DNA of 64,000 nucleotides, from the NCBI GenBank assembly GCA_030998015.1, contig JARWMV010000232.1, positions 1,116,001-1,180,000 of the forward strand, given 5' to 3'. Shown one piece after another: positions 26,757 through 38,400 of this stretch. The notes beneath the pieces were generated by a model. That model was given only the letters and a program-made list of their open reading frames with translations. It was not told the DNA's origin and did no database searches. Origin of the DNA: Ceratorhiza oryzae-sativae. Lineage: Eukaryota > Basidiomycota > Agaricomycetes > Cantharellales > Ceratobasidiaceae. The position numbers and the translations under genes were made by a program. The stretch's first letter is position 1, and every line of letters begins with the position of its first letter.

Positions 26757-27999
26757 ATGGGCCCGCCAATCCAGATCTTCCTGACTTCTATCGCATCGGC
26801 CCCTGCGCTCAGGCAGCGGCAAGGTCGGATACTCCCATGGTTATCTCTATGCCAATTAATTCATTGCCGAATAGCATCTCCTCCGGATCTTGCAGGTCAA
26901 GAAGATACCCTTTACCTCATATGATGTAGGTGTTCAGGCGAGGGGGGATGAAATAACTCATTGACCTGACAACATAGCTGGCGTCCGACGAGGAAGCAAA
27001 GAAACTCTGGCGAAGAAAGGCACCAAACAACGCAAGCTTGCCTGGCATCTTAATAGGGGGAGAATTTGCTGGAGTAAGTGGGTTGGTTGCCTAGACCATG
27101 CCCTAGGCCTGAACAACCGCCCATGCAGACATACGCGGAATTTGATGAGGCCGTCGAGTTTGGAGAGCTAGATCAATTCTTTCGGGTATGTTCTTCGTCC
27201 TCTGATCTGCAATACTCGCGTGACCCTGTCGCCATAGCTCAAAGAGGCCTGGGGAGAAGAAGACGAAGCGCTGATGCCGACGCCAGCACCCCAAAAACCC
27301 ATTGGAGTTCCGGGTGTTGCTACGCCGCTCCAGGTGACAGGCCAGAAACCGTCGTTCTCCCCGTCGCCATCTAAACCGCCGAAAAAGCCGTCTGGCAAGT
27401 CGGTGGACCTGGGATCAGAGCTAGCTGGGTTTGGGCTAGAGGGCGTGAAGCTGAGTGAAGATGAAATGCTAGAGCTGGTCGAGAGCCTGGGGCTCGGCGG
27501 GGACGACGCAGACGACCTTGTCAAAGGGCTGGGCCTGTCCAAGCCCGAGCCGCTCAAGGCAAAGCTGGAGGCGGCCGCGAAATCGAGTGCGCCCCAAACA
27601 ACAGCAAAGTCGCCCGATGCGCCAAACGACGCCGCAAAGGCCGAGGGGGTAGCGAAAGCAGTTCCGGGCAATCTAACGGCCGAGGCTTCTCCGACACCGG
27701 ACGTGTCCGCAAAGGCGAGCGATCGCACGGCGCCTGTCGGTGACGTGATGACGACGGTCGCCAGCACCGAGCCGGAGAGTGGTTCGGCGCCGGCAGTTGC
27801 TCCCAAGGCTGACGGCAGCAGCGAACGGACGGCTGATGGGCGCCGGCGACTGCGGGGGCCGCGGCGCAGAACGAGGCGCAGACAGAGTCGAGAATGCACT
27901 GCCCAGATGTGTAGACTAGTCGTATGTATGCGCCGTGTGAACAGCTTAATTAGGGGCTGCCCTGTCCATCAGAGAAGGCTGAGTCAGCATATCACGTGA
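26757..27999 (+). CDS. SH3BGR/glutaredoxin-like thioredoxin-fold protein with disordered tail
   Basis: Exon 1 (ATG 26757) gives MGPPIQIFLTSIASAPALRQ. Further exons give VKKIPFTSYD, LASDEEAKKLWRRKAPNNAS followed by LPGILIGGEFAG, TYAEFDEAVEFGELDQFFR and LKEAWGEEDEALMPTP. The order beta strand, helix, cis-proline-like LPGI and G-x-F/Y-x-x-F-x-E-A matches the SH3-binding glutamic-acid-rich family, a thioredoxin fold without the CxxC redox pair. The remaining ~200 residues are Ala/Pro/Ser-rich and disordered, with one helix-like patch (EDEMLELVESLGLGGDDADD). The introns at about 26931-26972, 27076-27131 and 27182-27230 have GT/AG ends. The first intron does not splice cleanly in phase near 26823-26900, so either a small exon was missed or a base is wrong. 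The true stop in the Arg-rich 3' end is uncertain. Confidence 0.6.
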
Positions 28000-28247
28000 G
28001 AGGACCATGAGGTGCCTTTGATCGCAGCCTCCACTCCACGACCAACCGGCCCACAACTCGTTTTGTTGTGAGCCACAGTCCTCGTCTCGCCCACCACCAC
28101 TGACCATATCATTATATCCAGCCACATTTCTCCCGTTTCGTTCGTCGTTGCCTCTGTTTTCTAGATCTCTTCCTTGTACTACTCGGTCTCGTAACTGTAC
28201 GCCCCCACCCCTTTACTCCACGCCCACCGGCTGATCTGCTGTCCCAG

Positions 28248-29638
28248 ATGTCCCCCTATTATACCGGCCCCGTCCCGACTGCTCCGCGCTTCTGGGACAT
28301 GAAGGTGGGTAGCGATCGATCGTGTTGACGCGGTCTTGCAATGTCTCGTGATTACTCATTTTCTCTCACCGTCCACAGGCCACGTCCGCTTCGTTGGATA
28401 GCAACCTCGACCGCGTACGTGATCCCAGCGCCTCGTGTCGTGAAAATATTCTCACCCGTTTCCAGGCCTTCCATATGCCAGGCCAGTTTGATCTACGTAC
28501 GCTAAAACAAGACTCCCCCGAAGTCGTCTCTTCCCCCGAATCCGAATATTATACCCCGGCCCTCAACCAGGACGGGTTCGCCTCGAATCCCCCCTCCACT
28601 GCGTTTTGCACTCCCGAGTCGATCAAAAGCTCTCCCGACCGCCGCGCCGCCATGTACCGCCACGCATCCCCCGGATCCCCGATGATCTCCCCGTCGCCCT
28701 CACCGACGGAGAGCATGTTCTCGCGCCCGTCCCGTCCGGACAGCGCGACCTCTTTTGTCGAGTCGGACGAAGGGCATGGTCCCAAACGCTCGCCCCTCCG
28801 CCAGCGCTCGTCCGTGCCCTCGCTTGTGGTGACCGATTACGATTCGGATGAGGAGCGCAAGCCCGAGGTGGATGCCTCGCCTATTCAGGACTCGTTCGCT
28901 GCTATGCAGGCCCGGGCCCATCAGCGATCGATGGAGCTGCGCGCAGAAGCGATGGCCTTTCGTCCGACGACACGTGATGCCCGTCAAATCACCAACGTCT
29001 CATTGCCATCTCCGTCGGCCCACGGCAACTTTTCTACCCCAGTTGTCCGGCCCCAGGTTAGGGTTGTACCTGTACCCCAGGCTAAGCCCGCACCACATTA
29101 CGCGCTTCCTCCGCGTTCGCACCCATTTGGGCAAGGCATTAACATCGTGCCTCAGCCTGCCGCGCCTATGCCTGCAACCGTCGCCCCTCGGTACAAACAA
29201 GCTCCAGCTTTCCAGGTAGTACCTAGGCGTTTCCCGACCCCCAAACCCATCTTGGCGATGCGCATGGCAAACGGCCCCCAGCAAGCAATGCAGCCAATGG
29301 CCAACCCCCCTCAGGCTAGGGTGTTCAAACCACAGCAGCAGCAAGCTACACTTTACGACTCGCGTGGACACACATTCGAGAACAAGGCGGTCACCATCCG
29401 CCCCCCTGTGTCCCGTGTCCCAGCAATGCCGCTATCTAGTGTCCGCCACTTGTGGCCTGCATCGGGCGCGCCTTTGCCCAACGCGGAGACCAACTCGGCT
29501 GTGTGGCATCCCTCGCTTCAGGAAGCCCGATCTATTGTATCAATCCAGCAGGCTCGGATTCTCAAGGGCTTCGCCAATGGTATCCCCCACGGCGGAGGCC
29601 TATATCTCCCAATTCCTTTTGACGAAACTTTTGCTTAA
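28248..29638 (+). CDS. disordered protein of unknown function
   Basis: Two exons, 28248-28304 and 28379-29638, with a 74-nt GT...AG intron, join in frame; the ATG at 28248 gives MSPYYTGPVPTAPRFWDMK. About 438 residues. The first half is Ser/Pro-rich with many SP sites (SPGSPMISPSPSPTESMFS) that look like kinase targets, and one acidic patch (DYDSDEERKPE). A helical stretch follows (AAMQARAHQRSMELRAEAMA), then a Pro/Gln/Ala-rich region. The C-terminal ~50 residues (ARSIVSIQQARILKGFANGI ... LPIPFDETFA) are the least biased part. No domain recognised. The 5' flank (28000-28247) is pyrimidine-rich, as in strongly transcribed fungal promoters. The reading frame is long and clean, so the gene itself is well supported. 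Confidence 0.75.
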
Positions 29639-29988
29639 ATATGGCGACTCACTTGTAACACTTGTACTGGATCATGGATAGGACACTGGTATAGTTAATA
29701 TTCGTCGATACTTTCTTCTGGACTGTTTTTTCTTGTCTGCGTTTTCAAATCTGCCTTTCGCTCTTTTCGCATCGGTTGTCCTCTCTTTATCTCGTCTTCA
29801 ACCCAACAAATTGTGCCATTATTGCTTCTTGTTCTTTCATACATACCTAGTTTGCAGTTTTCGGTCGCGCTCCCCGCGGTACCATGTATCAACCATAAAG
29901 CCATATGCCATATTTGATTCAAACGGTTCATCGAACCGACTCTTTTCTTATTCTCGCTGCCTCAGCACGTGTGTTTCAGCCCTTTGCT
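29639..29988. other. intergenic, no gene seen
   Basis: 3' UTR of the disordered-protein gene and promoter of the next gene. The region is T/C-rich (29720-29840) with no coding signal. Confidence 0.6.
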
Positions 29989-30561
29989 ATGAACGACGAT
30001 CTACAAAGTGTCCTCAGCGAGCTTGCATCCTCGCCTAAACTGCAGTCACTGCTCCAAAAATTAAGCGCACTGGTGGCTCCGCCCGCCATAGTCCCAGCGC
30101 CAGATGTGAAATCATATAGCGACGCAATCTATCACAACTATTACACGCTCGGCATGAGCCTCATGTTTGCGCCACCGACCAAAGGATCCAAGGCTGGAAC
30201 CGACAACTTTGTCTGTGACTCGATCGACATTATGAATGTGCCCGATGCTGAACCGGGCAATACCCGCGCGACCAAGACGAGTTCGCCCTACCGCGCGTTT
30301 CCGGGTCTCCCACTCGTCTTTCCGAACACATCACTCGTGCTCAAACCATCCACGACTGGCGCCGAGTTTGTTCAGCACCTCGGCGAGCCTGGTCGCAAGG
30401 GCGGCGGGACGAGCACCGCTGGGCCTGGCATCTGGTGCGAGTGGCCTAACCGGGGAATCATGGTCGAGTTCGGAGGGGACGAGGCGCGCGGGCCGGATGC
30501 CTGGGATAAGGGTGGCAAGGCGATCTGGAGCGTGCTCACGCTGTTTCGGGTTGCTACGTAG
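29989..30561 (+). CDS. conserved single-exon protein of unknown function
   Basis: An intronless frame of 190 residues. I choose the internal ATG at 29989 (MNDDLQSVLSELASSPKLQS), because the 28 codons before it look like untranslated leader; the frame is open from 29905. The body has features of a compact globular domain: NYYTLGMSLMFAPP, NFVCDSIDIMNV, a glycine-rich GEPGRKGGGTS, IWCEWPNRGIMVEFGGDEAR and a terminal IWSVLTLF. The blocks GEPxRKGGG and GIWxEW..GIMVEFGG are familiar to me from uncharacterised fungal and bacterial proteins, but I can attach no activity. There is no signal peptide and no membrane segment, so it is probably cytosolic. Confidence 0.78.
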   Translation: MNDDLQSVLSELASSPKLQSLLQKLSALVAPPAIVPAPDVKSYSDAIYHNYYTLGMSLMFAPPTKGSKAGTDNFVCDSIDIMNVPDAEPGNTRATKTSSPYRAFPGLPLVFPNTSLVLKPSTTGAEFVQHLGEPGRKGGGTSTAGPGIWCEWPNRGIMVEFGGDEARGPDAWDKGGKAIWSVLTLFRVAT

Positions 30562-32038
30562 ATGATATGGCGCGATATCGCTTGGATAGGATTCGTCGGT
30601 CTACGTGCTGTGTGTAAAGGCTTTGGTGTAAGTCGTATGGTGTGGTTTCGAGCACGGATCTGAGGCCCGGTTTTTGTAATTAGACATCTGGTTCGGATTG
30701 TCAGAATGTTGATTTCGAGAGGTACGATTTTCGACCTGAAACTCGGCTGGTGCCGTGTATAGACAATTGTGCTTCGGGACGTCCTGGAAAAGTACCGCTT
30801 AGACTCTTGAGAAAATCGGCGATAGACGCCGAAATTGATGAACACCCGAGCCGATTGGAACACGAAGTGATCAAAGGAACAGCGCGTCTGCAGTGCCCGC
30901 CATGGTGAAACGCGTTCACCACCTGGCGCACTAGACCCATTTCTTTAAAAAAATGTAATAGCGGCTGCCATTGCACACCCATCATGTGGGTTCAATTTAC
31001 GGACCAGGGGCACAGATGATAAACTGATCTTGCCTGATAAATGAGTGTTGTAGATCTATGAAATCATAAATCTCATTAATTGCGCTGTCGTGTGCTCTCG
31101 CTTGGACAAACTTACCGGGACGGGGACTTGGTTCTATTCACACCCCTTTTTACATTTGACGTGTATTCAACCTACGGGGACCTCCTTTTTTACTGGTGCC
31201 GAGGGCGGCGGAGAGCATATGGCACCTACTGTATTCGATCTTCAGTTCTTTCCCCGCACTGACTCGATGACGCGAGGCAAGGCACAGCGGGCCGCGCGGA
31301 AGAATAATAGGCTTAATGTATTGACGAGTCAGTCATCTATAAGCCAGCTGCCGCTGTGAAGAATTGAAGAAAATCAACTGCGGCGCATATACTCATCCCC
31401 CATACTCTGTCCCCATCACCCTCTCATCGCCCTCTCATCACCCCTATTCAGAGTGCCCCCAGGTCCAGCTAGCACCGGAACTCCTTTGTCTAACCGCAAC
31501 TTCAGCACGCCCTCTGCCCAAGCATACCCGTGCCTCGAGGCCTACACGCGACGCACGCTGCGAGAGCTCCTGATCAACTAACATGCACACGCATTGACGC
31601 ACAGGTTGAATACAAATTTGATTGCAATATTGGCCTTGTCAGGATCGTGACGGTTCATATGTATACGTGAGTGGCAGAGGCAGAGACAAATAAGCCAGCG
31701 AAGTGGAGGAGTGCATATTCAAACGGAGCGGAAGGAACGAGATGAGCTGGACAAACAGAACACTGAGTGGAGAACAAACTGGCCGCGGCATGCATCATAC
31801 GGGGCCGGACCAGGTGGGGGCGAAATCGAATCCGGTCGTCACATAAAGAATAGACTCTAAGGTATGAAAAGTGCCGCATAGATCCGAGTCGCGAAAAAAA
31901 TAGGTCGAAAAATGGTCCAGGGAAAAGCATCGCGCATATACCCTTTAATTTCTTCACTATTCCCACCCCTAAATCTCTATGTGCTCCCATTTCGCCTCCT
32001 GCCCGAAAAATCCGCACTACTGCTGCTTCGCCCTTCAG
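30562..32038. other. 1.5 kb without a supportable gene
   Basis: Several frames of 60-160 codons exist, but none has motifs, joins to others or shows codon structure. It separates two convergent genes (stops at 30561 and 32039), so it must hold both 3' UTRs. Nothing else seen. Confidence 0.55.
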
Positions 32039-33912
32039 TCAGACGTGAAATGATGTCTGCAGCTGAGATATCAGGTCCGAACACGAACGGTTCTCGCTCC
32101 CTCTCTCGGTCTCGATCTCTATCCCGCTCTCGTTCTCTCTCGCGTTCTCTTTCCCGTGGCCGAGGTGTTGTGAATGCGACTCCCGCCTTGGGTGGGCATG
32201 ATCGGGAGATCTGGGTCCGCCGCTTCCACCACTTCCCGCACCACCACTTACAACTCGATCAGGCGACCGTGGGCCAATGTTCACCACGGGAGGAGGTGAT
32301 TTGATTCCCCCGCGCAAGTCTTCTGAGTGTCGCAGTTTGCTCGGTCGCCGACCCAACCCTGGCCCGGCTGGGGCCGCGTTCGCGGCGCCAGCAGGATATT
32401 GAGTATACTGAGGGAATGACGCCGATTGTTGAGCAAACACGTTTCGGTCTGCTGGGGGCGTCTGGCTAAATGATTGGGCACTTGCAGGCGGGATTGGTGG
32501 AGGCGGCGGAGGGACCTGTTGCTGAAGGTTTATCGGTGGGGGGCCAACGTCGCTCGGTCGTCTCCTACCCGTGACTTGCGGTTGTAGTGGTTGCATGAGG
32601 CTGGGGGGTTGCAAATGTTGAGGGATTGGAGGAGGGGGCGGGATGGAATCTCTCCCAGTACCAGTGCCGCTGCTGGGGCTGCCATCCGGAATGGGGCCTG
32701 GATTACCCGTTGCCAGTGCGCTCGTGGGTCGATAGATTGGAATAGGTTGGCTTCCACCTTGCCCGCTCGAGTAGAGATTGCCCGAAAAATGCGACTGGCC
32801 AGTATCTTGCCGATTTACGCCATATCCAGCATGGTATGCTTGTTCGGGACTTGGTCCTGCTGGTTTAGCAAACGTGCGCGGTCGAGGTGGAGCGGACGAA
32901 TTCGGAATAGTAGGAGGGATGGGCGGTGGCGGATGGGCATCGAGGCTGCTTGTGGGCGAACTTGAGCGAGACTCGGAATGGGAATCTGAGTTACGGGAGC
33001 TGCCAGACTCGTGCGGCGAATGGTGGCGGGGCATCGTCGATGGCGGCGGGCTGTGCGAAGGCATGGACGGATCGCGATTGTATGCATAGACGAGCTCTGC
33101 GATCCTGAGGAAACGATTAGAAGACACAAGCGAAGGGTGTGCTGCACGTACTCGTGTTCGATATCGGGGAAGATGGGCATTCGGGGCCCTCCAACGCATT
33201 TGGCAGCATGGGCGAGAATCACATATGGATTAACGCCAGGAAGGGGGTACTGCGGCGGGCGAGGCAGGTGTGCGGCAGACTCGTGGTCTGGGGGCATGGT
33301 GGACACGAGGGTCATTCGACCGCCCGCGGGGGTAAGCGAGAGAGCCTCGTCGCCAAATGCACAGTTGAGAAAGTCGAATTTGCCACTCAACTATGCCGAT
33401 GAGCTGGGTGCTTGGCTAGGGGGGAGGTGTGCGCTTACTTGGGGTAGGGTGCGAGGGGGTACGTCGTGGCCCAGGGCGAGGCGATGGTCGCGATCGCGCA
33501 TGTCGTGCTCTTCGTGGACGCGCATGGCGTGTCTGTCTTCTGGACATGGCACGAAACACCAGCGCCGATGCAGGAAGAGCTCGTGGTGGTTCGGACATAC
33601 TGCTCGAATCAGCGACAGCGGGGCGCACTCCGAACGGGCGTACACTCACACGAAATGATGTTCTGTGGATGCAGTGCGCTGAAAGTCTCGGGAACCAGGC
33701 CGCGCTCCTTGAGCCATTCGAGCTGTCGGGCACCAGGTCAGCGGCGGCGAGAGATACGGGCCAAATGTGCGTACCTCGATCTCGTCCCAGGGCGACCCGG
33801 CGACGATAAGCACAGGATCAGGCATGGTGTTTCCCGCGCCGCACAGCAGACACTTCTTCTGGTCACGCTTGCGCACAAATTCGCGCGCCTCGGGCGGGAC
33901 AATGAAACGCAT
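32039..33912 (-). CDS. HNH-nuclease-like domain protein with proline-rich tail
   Basis: From the ATG at 33912: MRFIVPPEAREFVRKRDQKK, then CLLCGAGNTMPDPVLIVAG. Splicing adds LEWLKERGLVPETFSALHPQ then NIIS, and a next exon VCPNHHELFLHRRWCFVPCP. The arrangement CLLC ... HPQNII.VCPNHHELF resembles the HNH fold, in which a CxxC and a later NIxxVCPNHHxxF build the metal site. I infer an HNH-like module, perhaps not catalytic. The following exons (LSGKFDFLNCAFGDEALSL, RPPQYPLPGVNPYVILAHAA, RIAELVYAYNRDPSM) are less biased. The last ~350 residues (33.1 kb down to 32.04 kb) are Pro/Ser/Gln-rich and disordered with many polyproline runs (VPPPPPPIPPASAQ). Introns at about 33740-33777, 33608-33650, 33395-33435 and near 33105-33150. 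It is head-to-head with RRP36, 235 bp apart. Confidence 0.6.
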
Positions 33913-34147
33913 CCTTGTGGTCGTCCTTGCCCACCATCTCGCTCGCCGGTGCGAAAAGTCACGAAAAGCAGGCTGTATCGACAGAAATAATCCGCTCCAG
34001 GCGCGTATCGCTCGGCCAAGACTCCGAAAGGCGCTGTGCTGCTCGACTCGGGCGGTCGCTGCAGTGAGGGGACCGGTCACGTGTAGCGCTTCCAAAGCTC
34101 GTGCGCCCGTCACGTGCACGCTCCGTATTTTTGGAACTGGCCACAAT

Positions 34148-35250
34148 ATGCCCCGCCGTCCTCGGCCGGCCTCCCGACCCCCGCCACGCTCGAAACGGCC
34201 GCATTCAGACGACGAGCAAGAGGCAGAAGACACCGCACAGGATCGCCCACGATTTGCCCAATGGGTTCCCGACGACGAGCTTGACGTGAGTCCGCTGTGC
34301 ACGGCGCACCGCCTGTACTCACCTTTTATAGCCCAGCGGGTCAGGTTCTAGTTCCCACTCTGGCACAGATTCCGGGTCGCAGTCGACTCTGCATCAGAGT
34401 CTGACACAGACTCTGGCTCTGATTCTGATGCACCAGCAGCAGAGTCTTCCAAGTCGACCAAACCAGAATGGGCTACTGCCAAACGTAAGAAAGACATAGG
34501 CAAGAGGTCGAACAAGCATGCGTGAGTTCCTTTTCGCCTTTAATTTCTTCCCATTGCTCATGTGACTCTTATTTCTTATCCATTGTGTCAGGCCTACAGA
34601 AATAACATCCAAACGTCCAGTCTCTCGACATCGCACCGTCGTCGATGTCCAAAAGCCCATCTCCCGAGACCCCAGATTCGTTCCCCTCACTGGCACACTC
34701 TCCCAAGATCATTTCGCAAAATCCTACTCTTTCATTTCCGAACTGCAGCAGAACGAAGCTGCAACCCTCCGGACATCGCTTGCCAAGGCCCGGAAACAAC
34801 GTGCGGACCCAGAGACAATCGATAAACTAGAACGAGCACTCAAGCGTGCCGAGAGCGCTGTGGAACGCGCAAAGAGGGAGGAGAGAGAGCGTCAGGTCAT
34901 GGCAAAGGCTAAGAAGGAGGAAAAGGCCAAGCGACAAGAGGGCAAGGGGGCATGGTATCTGAAGAAATGTGAGTTGATCGATTTTGCTGAACCACGGGTA
35001 GAAACTGATATGCATTCATGTAGCCGAGAAACGAAACATGCTTCTCCAAGCCAAGCTGGATGACCTTGCGGCATCTGGCGGACAAAACGCAGTTCGCAAA
35101 GCTATCGACAAGCGAAAGAAGAAACTTTCTCAAAAGGAGAAAAAGGCCAGGCCATTCAGCAAAACTCAGGCTAGGACATTTGCCCAAAGCCAGAGTAATG
35201 GCAGCAGTGGTAGCAGCATGGGCGGTGACCGGAAACGGCGGCGCGTGTAA
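34148..35250 (+). CDS. RRP36: Rrp36, 18S rRNA processing factor
   Basis: Rrp36 is a nucleolar protein of the 90S pre-ribosome needed for early cleavages of 35S pre-rRNA. Exon 1 (ATG 34148) is basic then acidic (RPHSDDEQEAEDTAQDRPRF). The next exon gives DSASESDTDSGSDSD and KRKKDIGKRSNKHA, followed by PTEITSKRPVSRHRTVVDVQ, RDPRFVPLTG, HFAKSYSFISELQQNEAATL, a long charged coiled coil (ALKRAESAVERAKREERERQ) and a basic end (KKKLSQKEKKARPFS ... DRKRRRV) with stop at 35250. The R-K-x-x-x-K-R-S-N-K-H-A-P and R-D-P-R-F blocks identify the family. The intron after exon 1 is uncertain: the strong donor GTGAGT at 34286 is out of phase with the open exon, while a GTACTC donor at 34315 with the acceptor at 34368 is in phase. 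Confidence 0.87.
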
Positions 35251-35411
35251 GCTTTGTATAAGCATATAATGTTGTATGTATTGTGCATAGGCAGAGTGAT
35301 AGACATGGATGAATCGGAATAATATCAAAAACTGTATGATACAAAACGAAAGAAAATAAACAGAGCTGATGAAAGGAATAAAATCAAGTTCGAAGATTCC
35401 AAGAAATAAAC

Positions 35412-38400
35412 CTAAGCAACGGTATTGGCCCTCTTCAAAGCCAGTGCGCGCGCAACCTGCTCTCTCATAGCAGCGAGCATCTCTTCTTGGCGCAAGAGCT
35501 CTGCAACGTCCATTTCGGCCAGCGCTTCGGCATTCGCCATGAGAGCTTCAAGAGAAGCAGACCGAGAGACAGCAGGCGGCTGGAGCTTATCCACCGCAGG
35601 CGTCACGGTAGCTGAAGTATCCACACTGTCGACGTTTTTGCTGACCACATCCTTGTCCAGCTTGTCGGCGAGTGCCCTTGAGTTCGCGACAGTAGCTGTC
35701 CGAACGGCACTCTCGGCGCTCGCCTTTTTCGCAGACAGAGGCATAGACTTGACCCGGCGCAGACTGGGTGTGTTATCGGGAGATTCTCCATCGAACATGT
35801 CGTTCGTGAGAAGCTGCTTGGGGGTAATCGATAGATCAACTCCCTTGGCAGAAGCACGACTATTCTTGCGCGAGCGTCCCAGTTCGACCGACTCGTCGCC
35901 AGGGCTATCTCGTTCCGAACGGCGACGCTTGAGTGGACGCTGGCACGGCGTTGATTCTGATAAGTGTGTTTAATTACTAATATGGACGAGGATGTAAAAC
36001 ACTACCCACCGAGCAGAGGCAGATCACCAATATGAGGCAGCTTAGACCAAGATCGTGTCCTGCGCACACGTTCGGGCATCCCAGACTTCTCCTTTTGTGG
36101 TGCTGTGAATAAAGTCAGTCTACCGGTATCAGCCAGTTTGCTAGTAAACGTACTCAGATTAGCCCCAGGAGAAGGCCGTGAATCACTTGACCAGCGTTTG
36201 AGCACCTCTGAAATACGAGGAACTTCGACTACCAGAGTCATACGCTTCCTGCGCGTAGGTAATGACATTGTGATATCGGGCAAGTCATTGAGGTCGTTGT
36301 CTGGAAGGTCATCGGCCAGGCTGTCGGTGGATTCGTCAACCGAGGTTTCAGCTGGTTCCTCGGCAGGTCCTTTGGACAAAGTCTTGATGACTTCATTAGA
36401 AGGGATCTCTAGAGATTCATCTGCTGATTCCGTGATCAACTTGGCTGTAGGGAAGGCGGGAAGTTGTCGAGGGACACCAGTGGGCGACCAAACTGGGGGT
36501 GGAACATTATACTTCTCAGGAGAGTAAAAGATAGATTCTTCTATCACCGAGCTTGGCGAGGTGGAACGCGACCTGACCGGGAACCTCAAGATAGGGAACG
36601 ACTCTATCTCAGGATCTGGAACGAATAGCCCTTTGGATCGTTTACTAGGCAAAAGCGCTACAAAAGCCAATCAGCCCAGAGTCCCGAAATGGACGTCAAG
36701 TACCCACCACCTTCAGATTTGCGCTTTCTAGGCGACTCGCACACCCCTGACGTGACAGGTTCGCCGCTGGTATCCTCAATGGCCGACTGGGTCGTCTCCG
36801 TCTGGCTATCTGGAACCACTTCTGACTCTCCTTGCGGATGTGAATCGGATTCGGTAGGCTTGGGGACAGGAGTTGACGTTCGTGGCGGAATAGGAATCGC
36901 GGCCGAAGTCGAGCGATTTGGTGGCTCATAAAGAATAGTCTCCTCTACAACATCCGAATCGTCCTGTAGCTCATCAATCTCCTCCACACTAGATTCGATC
37001 TTTTCGTCCTCGGCACTAACATAAGCTTGATCTGTAGTCGCATCAGCCATCTCTATACTTCCGACGCTCGTGTCAACCAGCTCAATGCTCGTGTTGGCCT
37101 GTTCTGCAGACTTGACTGAGGTATTATCTCCATTGACACCGGGATTATCTTCCTCCGCGATTCTGGGGGCTGGTAGATCCTCGGGGCGTTGAGTCTACGC
37201 CGTGGCTTCAATATCGGAAGTGATGACCATCAACCACGTCCAAAGACGCACCTCTTCCCCAGTCTCGGTACCCAATGATATCCCTCCTTCGGACAGTTCC
37301 TCAATGCTCAAGATACCACGTAGACACGGCTTTAGCACCTCAGGGTAACCATTCTCAGGCAACCCTCGAGATGCAAATTTCTGGTTCCAAAATAGCGAAA
37401 ACGCGAGGGGGGCAGCACCAGGAGCAGGTACACGCGTGAACGCAGAGGCGAGGAAAGGTGCGAGTTTGTCGAGATCGAGAAGGTCATCGGGTACGGCCGT
37501 CAGCCCCTGCATGGCGTGTGCATAGAACATAACAGGCTACAAACATGTTAGTATGATATACAACGGCGCCAAATGAAGCTAGCACTTACCCCGTCATTGA
37601 ATTCTTTATCAGACAGCACGAACTGCTCATCCTCAATCCACATTTGCATTCCCGTCTGGACCGCCTCGATTACCTCTAGACACTTAACATCTGGGGTAAT
37701 GCTACTCCGCAGAGCAGATATAAGTTCAAGCACCGCTTCGAGGGTGTCAAGGGAAAGACAAGAGCTGTACTCGGCTCGAAGTCGATCGTTGGCCATACTC
37801 AATAGGTTGAGGAATACCCCATCCGATTCACTGGTTGGCAGCTCGGAGAAAGACAGGAGAATTGACAGGGGACGCAAAGTTGATGGGATCCTGGGTGGCT
37901 AATTAGTTGAATTCTCGAATGGAAGCCATGTTTACATACGGAATAGCCTGTCCAGTCCCAATCATGGTCAGCAAATTGGAGAAGACCTGTTCCCCTTCAT
38001 TGACGATTAATTTGTGAGCCAGGCTAGACCAGGCGTTCCAATCATCCTCAGATAGGACCCATGCATAGCTTTCGCTGGGAAAACGTCAACGAATTGAGAC
38101 CTCAGAGGCTCAAGGAAAGAGATACATACTTGAAGGGGACACCACACAATACCAAACCTCCCTCAAAGTTGGGATCCTCTGCATACTTGCTAACAACGCC
38201 ACCATAAACAGATCCCCACAAGGATTCAGGCAAGACGTCACACAACGTCTCCGTACTATCCAAAGTACCACTTGCAAGCACCTCAGCGAGCAGAGTAACC
38301 CAAGATTCACGGATTATCTTCTTTCCCAGCTCCGGAGGGCGCTGAGCCAGTGTCTGAATAAGATCAGCAGAAAAATCGGCGAGCAAAGTATTCGACGACA

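Noticed and set aside
27168..27899. Minus-strand frame of 243 codons
   Set aside because: Lies opposite the plus-strand SH3BGR-like gene, whose exons splice into a recognisable domain; the minus product is Ser/Ala-rich with no motif.
31912..32304. Plus-strand Ser/Arg-rich frame resembling an SR protein
   Set aside because: The RS run is the complement of the Glu/Arg/Ser-rich end of the HNH-like gene, whose exons are supported by splicing; no RRM nearby.
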